Position numbers and translations under genes: made by a program. Under the pieces are notes generated by a model that made no database searches, was not told where the DNA came from, and was given only the letters and a program-made list of their open reading frames with translations. A stretch of 64,000 bases of DNA from Heliocidaris erythrogramma. Its lineage: Eukaryota; Echinodermata; Echinoidea; Camarodonta; Echinometridae. Shown here piece by piece: positions 21,600 through 32,837 of this stretch. The stretch spans positions 24,097,152 through 24,161,151 of the forward strand of contig CM046864.1 in NCBI GenBank assembly GCA_025617745.1, written 5' to 3'. How positions within the stretch are numbered: position 1 is the first letter of the stretch; every line of letters begins with the position of its first letter.

Positions 21600-24500
21600 T
21601 TTGCACATGCATTGTGATATAGATAGGACCATGTGATATTTCGATTGATTTTTTTCTTTCTTTTAGTACATTTGCTTTAAATGTTATTCTCAAAATGATG
21701 TATCCAAATTAAGAATACTTTGTTGTTTTTCTTTTTGACAAATCACTGCCATGGAATTTGGGTGCTTCGGAAAATTATTTATAGCACGGTCACCTGCCAT
21801 TATATACCTCTTTCTGCCTATCTTAAACCTTCCTACTATTTATCTTTAATTCATAACATTGGGTATAGCTATTGCTGTCTAGTCGGCCTTTAATTGGTCA
21901 AACAAAAGAGGAAAGTGATGCTTATTGATTGTCTCGTCCGGATTCGATAATGGTCAATTTTAGTAAAAGAAAATCACAATGATTTGCAGTCATTCAGTGT
22001 GATGTCATCAACATCAATGCTTCTAGAATTACAAAGTGCACTAATTTTTTTTTTTTTTTTTTCATTTAACTATTACAGCAATAATACTTCGAAATGACAA
22101 TGTTTGATGTCATTGAAGTTTGACTTAAAGATTTTAAAGTAATACAATGCAGCATGTTTGAGAGGAACTTACTTGGTATTGTTCAGTGTTTCTTCACCAT
22201 GTTCACTCTTGCTTGTGGAACGAACCACCTGCGGATATTAACAATGAGACTACACTGAGAACAAGAGAGGAGAGAGAGGCAAAGAGAGAGAGAGAGAGAG
22301 AGAGAGGGTGAGAATGAGGGCAATGCTAAGATTAGGCGATGGTGGAGAGAGAAAGAGAGAGATGGATGAGGAGAGCTAAGCAAACAGAGACGCATTAGAA
22401 TTATTTTCATGTGACCAAATCAGTTCATAAACTTGTTAATAAGCAAAGATTTGATATAATCCACTGGTATACAGGCTAGTGTCTTTAACATAAATTTTAT
22501 AACCTCTTGATTTTCTTTTTCTTTTCTTTTTTCTTTCCTTTTTCTTTTTGTTTTAATTCATATAATGTCAGTATACCCAATGGTCTGTGAAAATCCAAAA
22601 TATAGTCAAACAAAAACAAAACCAAACAAAACATCTGGCAGAGTTTGAATAAGAACTGAGCTGTAACGTTCTTTAGCATTAACCCAAACCCGTCACGACA
22701 AAGTCATTTTGGACTCATTTTCAGGTAGCGTCATATTTGCATTCTTGCTCTTCAGACATTGTCAAATAAGACCTCTTTCGTTGCACCGAGTTCAATCCCT
22801 CGTAAATCGCACTTCACAACAATTCATCATATTTAGAGTATAGCATTATCCGTATACAAGTGGGTAGGTCAAGGGTATGTTCTCCATGTGAAGATTTCGT
22901 TGATAACGTGACTAGATAACATCACAAGAATTACATCAATACACTGCTGAGAAACTGAAAGAGCATTAAGTCAATGGGATGGAGTATAATAAACATAACT
23001 TTTGCTAAATATTTCATGATGAAATGACTTTTTAATGGTATTGATTTTGAATGGTATTGATGTGGACTGCGGTATTTTAAGTGGTGTGGTCAGAAATTGA
23101 TTTAAAAAAAAAAGAGAGACGAAATGTACATCCATGCCTTAAACAGAGAGCACGTGTAAACATTCATTCTTTGGGGTGACTGCTCACGGAGGTCCTGTAG
23201 GTTGATAATAATCGAATCGACCAAAATTTGCGTGACAGAAACGTTTGCACCCCCCCCCCCCCCGTTTTATGAAGAATCCTGGATCCGCCGTTGAGAATGT
23301 TTCTTGTGAATGTTCTGTGAATTTGAAGAGGTGTCCTGTTGTTGCGAGTGTACTTCACTTAGTACTGTAGGTGTGTAGTCCTGGGTTAAATCAGTCCTGT
23401 CATGGGTCACATCACCTAAACTACTGTCGACCCAGAGGGGTTCTTTTCTCATTTTTGGAGAATCGATGTGAAGAGCCGTAGATCTGACGACAGCGGTGCA
23501 TGTGGGGGTTTGAAAATCATGAAATATTTGAGTGCATAAATTTCATGGAGATTACCACTTAAAATGATTATGTTGTTGTTTTTTGTCTTATTATAATACT
23601 TCTAGGCAAAAATTGTGTGATTACATAATATTACAAAAGAATACAGTGCTTGAATATTGTAACGGCAAACATGGAGTTCCGCTAGCTAGCTTGATTATTC
23701 AGTTTAGAAATTTACTGGACTTGCACTCATTACTATAAATTAGCAAATACTAAAGTGTGTTTAAAGAAAGTGTGAGGCTCTGATGAGTAAAAATATATGC
23801 AAGTAGGTTTATGATTTATGTATTTATTATAGAGATAACAGACGGTAGAGGCGCATGTCTTTCTGCCCCCCCCCCCCCCCCCCCCCGGGCCCCACCTCTG
23901 GAAAGTAGATCCAAACTGGACACATGTAAGATGGCGTGTGATAACTTTTTTTTTACAATTTTATGTTTGCTGAACTGAACAGAAACGAACCGAATATAGG
24001 CGCACACGCTTTTGAACTTATCTGAGTTCAGCGAGCGCTGGTGTTTTTGTCTCGAAGTTTTTAACACCGTCTAACCCCAAAGTACAATTTAACTATCTCA
24101 TAAGGATCTGTCACCAAAGAGGAGCCCTGCTCCCAACACTCATCAGAAATCATGGCGATTAATTCCATCCCGTGTCATCACCATTGAATGCATACAATTA
24201 CGCGCTTTAATGCGCGGGGGTGAAGGCTGAAGTTAGCAATCAACTCGCGTGTCCAATTTGATGAAGGTTTACAAACTGGAGCGCGTCGACAGATGAGGAT
24301 GGAAAATTCGGAGATCACCATCTAAAAGGGTATTGGATGTTAGTGTAACGGTGTCTCGGAGGTATTGGAAACATTTGCCTTTCTTGCTCCACAGAGGACC
24401 GACTCTGATGGGCGGAGAGATAGGCACTTTAAATGCAATTTGCGTATCGAAACTAGATTTGTTAAGCTTGTTCGGAATTGTGTTATTGTCTATCAACCGT

Positions 24501-25060
24501 TGTCAGTGACGTGACCTTCAACATGATCGCGGCGTATTAAAGTGATAATTTCGAGAAAAAAAGTCTTCGGTTGCAATAAATAGTTTTAGAATTTCATATA
24601 ATTTTGATCACACGTTCGAAAGATTCAGTCAAGATGAGTTTTAAATGACTTTAATACTTTTTGCTACATGACTGTATACTCTGTTCTAATTCAGAGTAGA
24701 AAATAATATTTGAAATCGCCAGTATGAGATTTTAAAACGTGTGTAATTAATGGACCCTTTGAAAACCAACTGAAATCTAAAGGGTAATCTACCCAACATG
24801 TGGGAATAGATCAATAAAAAATACAAATAAAACCACGGAGATACTTGTAAAAGGTAGAAGCAGTAGCTACAGTAGATGTAGACATGTTAAACATCAAGTA
24901 AAATTGGCATGAAATATTTACGAAGATTATACGAAGGATAGATAACGAGAAGAAATAATAAGAAGCTTCAATAGTCATTTATTTGTGATTTATAGGAAAT
25001 TGTTGCAATATAGCATCAACATCCTGCGGCAGTTGCTGTAGAATATTAACCCACAGCCTA
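21600..25060. other. Unassigned sequence with homopolymer and GA repeats
   Basis: No gene recognised. Contains a T run near 22047-22062, GA-rich sequence at 22265-22370, poly(C) runs at about 23250-23264 and 23866-23886, and scattered short open frames lacking support. Confidence 0.3.
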
Positions 25061-25069
25061 CTGGAACCA

Positions 25070-25220
25070 GGGCCCCGTTTCCTCAAACTTGTTATCAATA
25101 TAAAAAAGTTACAATAATTGTTATAAGCTACTGAAATTCTTGAATCTGATTGGCTGAGAGCAGATTTGTCATAGAAATGGGACTGTTGTTATTGATAACA
25201 AGTTTCGTGAAACAGGGCCC
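25070..25220. mobile_element. Family B palindromic MITE
   Basis: The ends are GGGCCCCGTTTCCTCAAAC and GTTTCGTGAAACAGGGCCC. The inner arms are ACTTGTTATCAAT and ATTGATAACAAGT-like. The core is GAATCTGATTGGCTGAGAGC. It directly abuts a family A copy on its right. Confidence 0.8.
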
Positions 25221-25361
25221 AGGGGAGCGTTTCATCAAGCGTTTTGTCAGTGATTTCTACCGACAACTGTCACAAGCTAGTGAAATCCTTGCATCTGATT
25301 GGTTGAGAGCAAATTTGTCAGTAAAAATCGCTGACAAAACGCTTGATGAAACGCTCCCCAG
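25220..25361. mobile_element. Family A palindromic MITE, abutting a family B copy
   Basis: The ends are CAGGGGAGCGTTTCATCAAG and CTTGATGAAACGCTCCCCAG, with the core GCATCTGATTGGTTGAGAGC. Its first base overlaps or touches the terminal GGGCCC of the preceding family B copy, so the two share the target site or their terminal bases. Confidence 0.8.
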
Positions 25362-25477
25362 GTTGTTCATGTATCAGCCTGTGGGAAATAAGATGATTCA
25401 GTAGTTAACGGGTTAACAGAGTCGTGGACAATGATGTACACTGAAAAAAAAAATCCTTGAAAAATGTTAATACAAAA

Positions 25478-25800
25478 AGTGTTAAACTTTACCAGAGTTC
25501 CGGGTTGACCGGCAGCCAACATTTTTACCCCGCTGCCTGGGGAGCGTTTCATGAAGTGTCTTGTCAGTGATTTTTACTGACAAATTTGCTCTCAGCCAAT
25601 CAGATGCAAGGATTTCAGTAGCTTATAACAGTTGACGGTAAAAATCACTGAAAAAACGCGTGATGAAACGCTCCCTGGTTATTTCATAAGCATCTGCTCT
25701 ATAATCAAATGACGAAATCCCTGCTGAACTAATGCGATTATACACGAAAAAGAAAAATTACATGGCAACATTTTTTAACCTGGTTTTTCTGTGTGTTGAA
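25478..25800 (+). repeat. Repeat unit of about 320 bp carrying a family A MITE, copy 1
   Basis: The sequence on both sides of the MITE (GTTAAACTTTACCAGAGTT on the left; TGAACTAATGCGATTATACA and TTTTTCTGTGTGT on the right) is repeated around the MITE at 52139. The MITE was therefore copied together with its flanks. Boundaries are approximate. Confidence 0.7.
25537..25678. mobile_element. Family A palindromic MITE inside a larger repeat
   Basis: The ends are CTGGGGAGCGTTTCATGAAG and CGTGATGAAACGCTCCCTGG, with the core CTCAGCCAATCAGATGCAAG in reverse orientation. Its flanks recur at 52065-52395. Confidence 0.8.
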
Positions 25801-25931
25801 ATCGATATGAAAATTACGTGCAGTGGAGACGAAAATAATAAGAGAATTTCATTTACATCTCCTGTTTAGTATTAAGAATTTTAGGTTTCATTATTATCAC
25901 GTGATTGATGTAAAGTGGTAGACACAGACAT

Positions 25932-26066
25932 GGGCCCCGTTTCATAAAACTTGTAATTATCAATAGCAAGTTACGATAGTTACTGAAATCCTTGCATCTG
26001 ATTGGCTGAGAGAAAATTTGTCATGTGGCAGTTGTTACTGATAACAAGTCTTATGAAACGGGACCC
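25932..26066. mobile_element. Family B palindromic MITE
   Basis: The ends are GGGCCCCGTTTCATAAAACT and TCTTATGAAACGGGACCC, with the core GCATCTGATTGGCTGAGAGA. The core's TTATAAGC part is deleted (GTTACTGAAATCC). Confidence 0.8.
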
Positions 26067-26151
26067 TGTTTCCCGTTGTAAATAAAGTATAGGAAACCAT
26101 AGACCTTTAAGCGAAATAAATTGAACGATTCCTTTTCTTTCATTGCTGCAG

Positions 26152-26272
26152 AAATGTTGACCTATTCGATGAATATCGCACCACCTGCCACGGCAACTTT
26201 TTCCAAAGATATGATTCCTCACGTTCCTGGTTGGTTACTTTCAACGCGATCCCATTCGTGCCCTCCTACTGA
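26152..26272 (+). CDS. Weak candidate terminal exon
   Basis: A good acceptor (TTTTCTTTCATTGCTGCAG, ending 26151) is followed by one base and an open frame of 39 codons: NVDLFDEYRTTCHGNFFQRY, then DSSRSWLVTFNAIPFVPSY and TGA. An AATAAA lies 27 bp after the stop. Composition is protein-like (aromatic and charged residues), but I recognise no domain. The phase (one leading base) does not fit a direct junction with the CRD exon, which ends on a codon boundary; intermediate exons could reconcile this. A chance open frame is quite possible. Confidence 0.25.
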
Positions 26273-26298
26273 TTATAATCTTTATTTCTATTCAAATG

Positions 26299-26304
26299 AA
26301 TAAA
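26299..26304 (+). terminator. AATAAA after the candidate terminal exon
   Basis: A canonical signal 27 bp downstream of the stop at 26270-26272. An unusually short 3' UTR would result, which counts mildly against the exon. Confidence 0.25.
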
Positions 26305-26309
26305 GTATG

Positions 26310-26361
26310 TTGTATTATTCTGTCTTTCATTTTCTACCCCCCCCCCCCCCCCCTCCCACCC

Positions 26362-26400
<39 letters not shown>

Positions 26401-27375
26401 ACTCATGGTGCCTCTTTCTTTCCCTTTTCTATCTATTTGTGTCTTTATCCTTCTTTTCTTTCTTCTTTTTCTCTCTATCTTTCGCTGCTGTTCTCCACCT
26501 TTTATAGGCACTTTCCAAGACACCATGTCAATTTTACTTTCAGAACATTTTTTCTCTCTTTTCCTTTTAATCAAATTTGCCGACAAGGGTTTAATAAATT
26601 TCACAAATTTACATTTTGCTCCAACCTTGAGGCATGACCAAGGATGGTTGTAGCACCAAGAAGTTGTTTTATTTTCTTTCAATCGTTGTCTTTCAGATCC
26701 AGCTATCTTTTGTTTCACAATCCCGTGAAGATGGATATAAAGCCACCGAAGCGATAGACCCGAGCGAATAAGCCTATAGAATGATCTCATCGGAGACATA
26801 TTTACTTGATTTTCTCCATAATTTGATTGTCGAGATTCCCGATGCGAGGGTGATGGGAATTGTACAGATATCACGGGGTGGCATAGGATCATTGTATCAT
26901 CACCGCGTGTCAATTTGAGAGGTCAAACATTTGCAAAGCAACTGATGGGAATTGAACCAGTCAAGCATCACACGTAAAATATTCAACAGGCTCGAAAGAC
27001 CATCTATAATGATTGAAAGTGTCATAATTAACTTGGTAATTAAAGACAGAGTGACTCGCCGCCATCTTTGTGATATGAATTGTATTTAATCATTTGAATC
27101 GACATGGCTGATAATTCCTTCGACGACATTTACACAAAATAAAGTAAAAACTCAGTTTAAAGATAGATAAAGCAAAGTGTAAGGGTTCAACTATTTTGTA
27201 TCTTATATATACAGGTACAATAACAGCACCCCCGTGGGTGCAAAGTCAGGTTTCGTCCCGGGTACGGGACCGTGCACATTTGCCAATTTTAGGTTCACAT
27301 TGGCAGCCAATTTCAGAGGCGCTGATATTGAATACAGTCTGCACCAGATGTCCACATGTGCACCTCTCTAGGTCT
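26310..27375. other. Unassigned sequence with poly(C) and CT repeats
   Basis: A poly(C) run at about 26338-26353 is followed by (CT)n to 26400. A 172-codon minus-strand open frame (26395-26913) has no recognisable motif and ends in the CT/GA tract; I regard it as chance. Confidence 0.35.
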
Positions 27376-27378
27376 ATA

Positions 27379-27646
27379 CACTATGAATATGGCGACAAAG
27401 AAGCGGACAAAATATACAGCTCTCTCATTGTACCTTCCACAATTGCCCTGGTAGACAAAAGAACATCCCTTCATTGCTATTATGTAAAAATATGTAGAAC
27501 AGGTGTCACATGCATATTCACCTGTTCTACTTATTTTACATAATAGTAATGAAGGGACGTTCTTTTGTCTACCAGAGCAATTGTGGAGGGGACAATGAGG
27601 AGCTGTATATTTTGTCCGCTCTCTTTGTCATCGTGTTCATAGTGAT
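27379..27646. repeat. Long near-perfect palindrome with arms of about 125 bp
   Basis: The left arm (27380-27502) contains CACTATGAATATGGCGACAA and TAGACAAAAGAACATCCCTT. The right arm (27519-27645) is its reverse complement with few mismatches (AAGGGACGTTCTTTTGTCTA, TTGTCATCGTGTTCATAGTG). The spacer is about 16 bp (centre ACATGCATAT). No transposon-like termini were recognised. Confidence 0.8.
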
Positions 27647-27649
27647 AAT

Positions 27650-28590
27650 GCTGCACCCTCATAAGTCAGTCAGGCTTCGTCAAGAGTGCACGCTGCATAA
27701 TTATTTTAAGATTCAGATTTGCACCCCGTTTTTCAAGAGTTGATGCAACTGTGCCATTTTCTGTAAGAAACGAGAGTTTTATGTGTTTTAGTATGTGATG
27801 TGTACGGTGAACAGATTTTTAGTATTGTCTTTACTCTTTCCTCTTCTCTATTCTGTACCAGCACAGACAATAAAAGAAACTATTTAACCGTTAATGATTA
27901 GGAAATCTTCAACCAATTTTAAGAGAGTGGCAAAATTAATTTTGCGGGATTGTCACCGCTATATTCGTTCTTTAAAAGCGAGCTTCCGGGATTGTTCGAT
28001 CTCATTAACATCTCTCTGCAAGGATTATTGCTTCCACATTGGTCACGTGATCTTATCAATAATAAGAAGTGAATGTGGCAATGCAGAACATCCCGATTTT
28101 AGTTATATTATATCATTGACCTGAGATGCACATTATAACATCAGGGTGAAATTGGCTTGATATGCAGATTTGTAGCCAGATAATAAGCCAGTTCGGGGTT
28201 AGCGCATGGTACAAATGACCCCAAATATCCACAGATATTTTAGACATGGAGGGTCCCTTTATGTGCACTTCAGAAAAATAACTCTGGGAGTGATATGCTT
28301 TTGTGAATAGCTTTTGTTTCCCCCTTTAAAAAGAATACTTCCACCTGGATATCATGGAATGCACCATTAGTGCATAATTGAATAATGATTACATGACATT
28401 CATGAGCACATATCGAATATTAGTGTCAGTGGGTTTTAGAATTTGGTACAGATGACCTTTATCTGCTCATGCTCAAATTGCATCTCCGAAGTGGCTTATA
28501 GTTGGACCGTGAATTTCCCTCAAATAATGGCTGTAGATAATTCGTTGTTCGGTGGCAACGCTATTGCAGAGGATTCAAACTTTTGCGAAA
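27650..28590. other. Unassigned unique sequence
   Basis: No gene or repeat recognised. Open frames of 68-77 codons show no support. Confidence 0.3.
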
Positions 28591-28593
28591 GTC

Positions 28594-28831
28594 TTAAGCC
28601 CGGCTCACACGATGCGTCATTTCGATTGCGTCAGTACCTGCGCCAATAATTGACCCCGCGAAGACAGTTTACCCATACACCAGCTATTAACAAGTATTGT
28701 TTGCACTGTTTATTTTGCAATCAATTTTTATACGATATATCAGTCTTTCATGACGCGCAGAAGACCTTACCAGCCACTGACGCTGCCCTAACGTCAGCAA
28801 AATAATGACGCCTCATGCAAGCCGGGCTTAA
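28594..28831. mobile_element. MITE with TTAAGCCCGGC ends
   Basis: The ends TTAAGCCCGGCTCACACGAT and CTCATGCAAGCCGGGCTTAA form an inverted repeat of about 25 bp with GCGTCAT/ATGACGC inside. Both termini begin with TTAA, which could be a duplicated target site as used by piggyBac-type transposases (inference). No ORF. Confidence 0.65.
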
Positions 28832-28921
28832 TAGAAGCATTATATATATATAGTAATGAGTGCTGACAATAATGTGTAGGCAATGTGAGCTTCATATTCC
28901 TCAATGGATAAATACTGACAT

Positions 28922-29067
28922 GGGCCCCGTTTCATAAAACTTCTTATCAATAACTAGTTATAATAATTGTTATAAGCTACTGAAATCCTGAATCTGATTG
29001 GCTGAGAGCGAATTTTTCATAGAAATAGGCAGTGGTTATTGATAACAAGCTTTATGCAACAGGACCC
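28922..29067. mobile_element. Family B palindromic MITE
   Basis: The ends are GGGCCCCGTTTCATAAAACT and GCTTTATGCAACAGGACCC. The inner arms are CTTATCAATAACTAG and TTATTGATAACAAG. The core is GAATCTGATTGGCTGAGAGC. Confidence 0.8.
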
Positions 29068-29069
29068 TG

Positions 29070-31240
29070 ATACATTGGTTGATAGCTCGTTTGCCTATTC
29101 TGGCATGCCTGGCGCTGGCACAAGGATCATTGACATCAACGAAGACACACAATCATTTTGATAGGCAACTTCAGATTCTGACAAGCCATTTAATTTAGTA
29201 GATGGATGGATACTATACATGTAGATTTCATTACGCTTTTAAACAAAATAAATTACTACTCATAGATATCCAAGTATATAATTGACAGGAGTGAAAAAGC
29301 GAAAATTTTCGAAATTATTTTTTTTTTAATCATCGTCCTCTGGTGTTATATGATTTAGTTTAGAATACGTAAGAAATTAGATTATTGGAATGGGATGAAA
29401 TGATTCTTTACAACTTGTTTTCTTTCTTTTCTATTTTATGTTACCTTTTTTTTGTGATATACTTCTTACGTACATAATTGACTCACATTGTATGCTAGCT
29501 ATGTGAACATTAGATTACTTTTTGAAAGGAAAGATCTCTAAGTTTGACTGATTGGAAGGAGCACCGTCTTGATCAAAGGTCGTCGACCCTCACCCACGGA
29601 TTCAACAAACAATTATTATTGAAGAGGTGTGACAGAGAGAGCGGTAGATCCAAGAGAGGCACGCCCCCCCCCCCCCCGAATTTGAATCAAGAATACATCG
29701 ACATTTCGCCCCGGAGGGACATCCCCCCTCCATTTCTGCCAATACTGCTACCGGGGGCATGGGGCTCCCCCCCCCCACCCCCCACCCAACCCCTGTCCTC
29801 ATATCGAACGGGTAAAGTGAAAAGGAAATGATGAGACCACTCCTACACCATCTGCTTATCGATCACACCGTATTCATATTTTCCTCCACCTTGCAAGACG
29901 GGCGCCCCGATGATGCGAGTACCCATCATTGGAGTTCGCCAACGCTACTCCACGGATTAAGCCTATATGTGAACATAAACAGTACTATTTCAACTTACTC
30001 TGTTACTTGGCCCATGCATTTTAGGTCAAAATCAAGTTATTTCATAGTTTCTCGTCCCCTCCTCCTTCCCTTTTTTCGGCCTGCCTCATTTTTTTTTATT
30101 TGATATTTTTGTATTGAAATGGAATAAATAAATATCTAAGGACATCTGGACAATGGGGGGACAAAATAATGGAATTTCACGTTGTGAAAGTGCATGTACA
30201 AATAAAATCAAATGAGAAAAAAATTGTTTGGAATTTGACCCAAGAGCATTTTCATGTACAGACAAAATATCAAATATTTGATAAACAACACGGAACCTCC
30301 TCCTCCTCCTCATTCCTCACTGTAGGAATCAACTTTATTTGGCCTTATACTCCCCTTATCAATAAGTATTGGTGACGCTTGTAATGAGCCCTATTACAAT
30401 ATTTTGTACTAAGTATATACCAGAGGCGTATACCAAGCATTGTACCCCTCAACCCCTGCTCACTAGGAAGGCTCTCTAAAGTCAAGAAAACATGCAGTGA
30501 GTCTAAACGACATTCGTGGCTGTCTTGATGGCATTTGCCCCCCCCCCCCCCAATCCCCTGTTAATTTATCAAAATGTTAATATACCAAAGAATAATGAGA
30601 TAACTGTGAAACTGACAGATAGGCCACACAATTTAAGACCAAAACGATCTTCCACGTTCCATCTTAGAAGCCTGGAACCGCCACTGCGCGCGGCGACTTC
30701 AACAAATCTACACAACACAATCAAATTTTCCCCTCATAAAGAGATATAAATTACACTGTATAAGCAGCACGTCTGCTGCTGACAATTGTCAAATTCGTCA
30801 TCATCACAACAAAGCCGTCAAATCGAAATAACCGCCCATATCATTTGCAGGATTAGATGTTAAAAGGAAAAGAAAATGGAAGGCACACCGACTCAATAAA
30901 CAGATACTTGTCACAAGCAATTTGTGTCGACGTCTGTTACTAAATTCAGAAATGGAGACACGTACCGTGCGGAGTTTGATGGCTCGCGACAGATTATATG
31001 CGCGTAAAAACCCCGAAACGGTTTCACACGTATTGGTGTATTGAATTATGAAATATTTATGTGAGAAAGGGGAGAAATTGAAATCATGATGGTCTGTTAT
31101 TGTGGGTACAGAGAAAGGGATAATGCCAAGTAGATTTATATTAATATTTGTTTTTTTTTTTAGTATAATAGAAATTATGCAATGCAAGCATTTTTGATAT
31201 TATTCTGATAGTATAATTAAGAGCGGAGGAGGATGGTGAT
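29070..31240. other. Unassigned sequence; possible degraded GGCGTAT element
   Basis: Contains poly(C) runs near 29663-29677, 29767-29776 and 30538-30552. From about 30422 (AGAGGCGTATACCAAGCATT) to 30688 (GAAGCCTGGAACCGCCACTG) the ends resemble the GGCGTATCCAG element, strongly diverged. No gene recognised. Confidence 0.3.
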
Positions 31241-31244
31241 GATG

Positions 31245-31247
<3 letters not shown>

Positions 31248-31284
<37 letters not shown>
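31248..31284 (+). repeat. AT dinucleotide repeat
   Basis: About 18 TA units following a GATGGTGATG simple stretch. It lies about 110 bp from the hammerhead-like motif. Confidence 0.9.
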
Positions 31285-31287
<3 letters not shown>

Positions 31288-31387
31288 AACAAAATATGAA
31301 GTTCTGCGTTGGTGTGTAAATAATAGATATCGAAGGAAGAGTAGATACTCAGGAGTCAAATAAAAACACCGCAGGAGCCAAAAATGG

Positions 31388-31425
31388 GGACTGACGTTTC
31401 GGTCAAAGACCTTTATCAAAGTAAG
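31388..31425 (-). ncRNA. Degenerate hammerhead-ribozyme-like motif (Penelope-like element relic?)
   Basis: On the minus strand the sequence reads TTGATAAAGGTC, TTT, GACCGAAACGTC. This matches the hammerhead layout: a CUGAUGA box (here TTGATAA, two changes), a 4-bp stem II (GGTC/GACC), the GAAA box and a following ACGTC. Established knowledge: minimal hammerheads of this form are carried in terminal repeats of Penelope-like elements and in retrozymes. The altered first box and the lack of a clear stem I argue that it is inactive. No Penelope reverse transcriptase is visible. Confidence 0.4.
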
Positions 31426-32837
31426 ACTGAAAATAAACAATCAGATGCAAAAAATTAAGAACGCGTAAAGTAGAGAGAGAGAGAGAGAGAGAGAGCGATT
31501 ACGGCTTATTAAAAAAACTCAGCCCAAACACGAAAGCCAAATTGTTGAAGTTTCAAGGCAGGCAGAGCTTAATAAAAACTCAAACGTACAAAATAGATTT
31601 AATGTTAACAAAATTATTGGATATGTACATGTATCACAGTGTGAAAATAGATAACGGTTTTTATCCCTATTCTGACGTAGTAATATCCAAATCAACCCCC
31701 CCCCCCGTTTTTTTAAAAGAATGTATACGTCTGTCAACAGTTATTTCTTCATTTCCGAACTTACGTTATCTGACAAAAATAGTGAAATTTGAGTATTTCG
31801 TAAAGAAAACGTGCAGCTTGAAGTGAAGCGTGCAAGAGAGAGAGAAATTGAAATATCATATACCTTTAGACTATTTCAAATATTAGGCTTTATTCCCAGG
31901 AACCATGGTTACACAACTTGGTTTCATTTAGTTAACGTGTAGTAACTGCACTTGGCTGTTTTCAGTACAGAAAATTACATTTGCGTGAACGAAACAAAAT
32001 TAGTTAATGTCATAATGTGATGTTTGACGGAGAGGGTGTTGAAAGTTGCAATTGGAGTCACTCTTACTTTGTATGGCTGGCTCTAGGTTTTCCAAATTAC
32101 TCTGTTTTCTATCTCGCTTTCTTTGCTTTTCCATGCCTCTCATTGTCACCCCTACATCTGTACATGTTCTACGTGTTCATAATTTCCCTTCTCTCTCTCT
32201 CTCTCTTTATCTCTCTCTACCATTTCTCTCCTAGACACTCCCCGCTCTTTCCATCCTCTCTCTCTTTCTATCCTTTCTCTTCTAGACTCTCCCCGCTCTT
32301 TCCACACCTCTCTCTCTCTCTCTTTACACCCCCCCCCCCATTTTTCCCTCCCCCCCCCCCCATCCCCTCGGTCTGGGAGCCACATCTCTGGTCATTCATT
32401 TTCATTGGAGTTTTCTTATTTACTATGATATACATGTATGTTTACCTTCCTTCCTAGATCCGACCCCCCCCCCTCTCTCTCTCTCTCTCTTGGCCTCTAT
32501 ACTCTTTTCTCTTCTCTTTTCCTCCATCTTCCTCACAACACATGGTATTATTTTATTTATTTGTCCTGAGTTGTCAATGAAAGACATTGGTTAGGGTTGG
32601 AGAGATACTTATCTTTCAAATACTCCCAAGTCACCTTGAACATGACCATGAAATAAACTTTGTTAAACTGAACGAAATTCTCTCCCACACTCGAATTCGA
32701 ACAAAGTCGTAACAAGTTTTCACTTTAAAGCATGCTTGGCCAGGAACTCTGCTAACCCTATATGACTACTGTATTATCTTGTTCCCATAGGCTCAATACA
32801 GAAACATCCGACTATCTTTCCCATCCAACCAATAAAC

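Noticed and set aside
26395-26913. A 172-codon minus-strand ORF rich in Lys and Arg
   Set aside because: Its C-terminal part is simple sequence and the rest has no recognisable motif, splice signals or repeat-element similarity that I can see.
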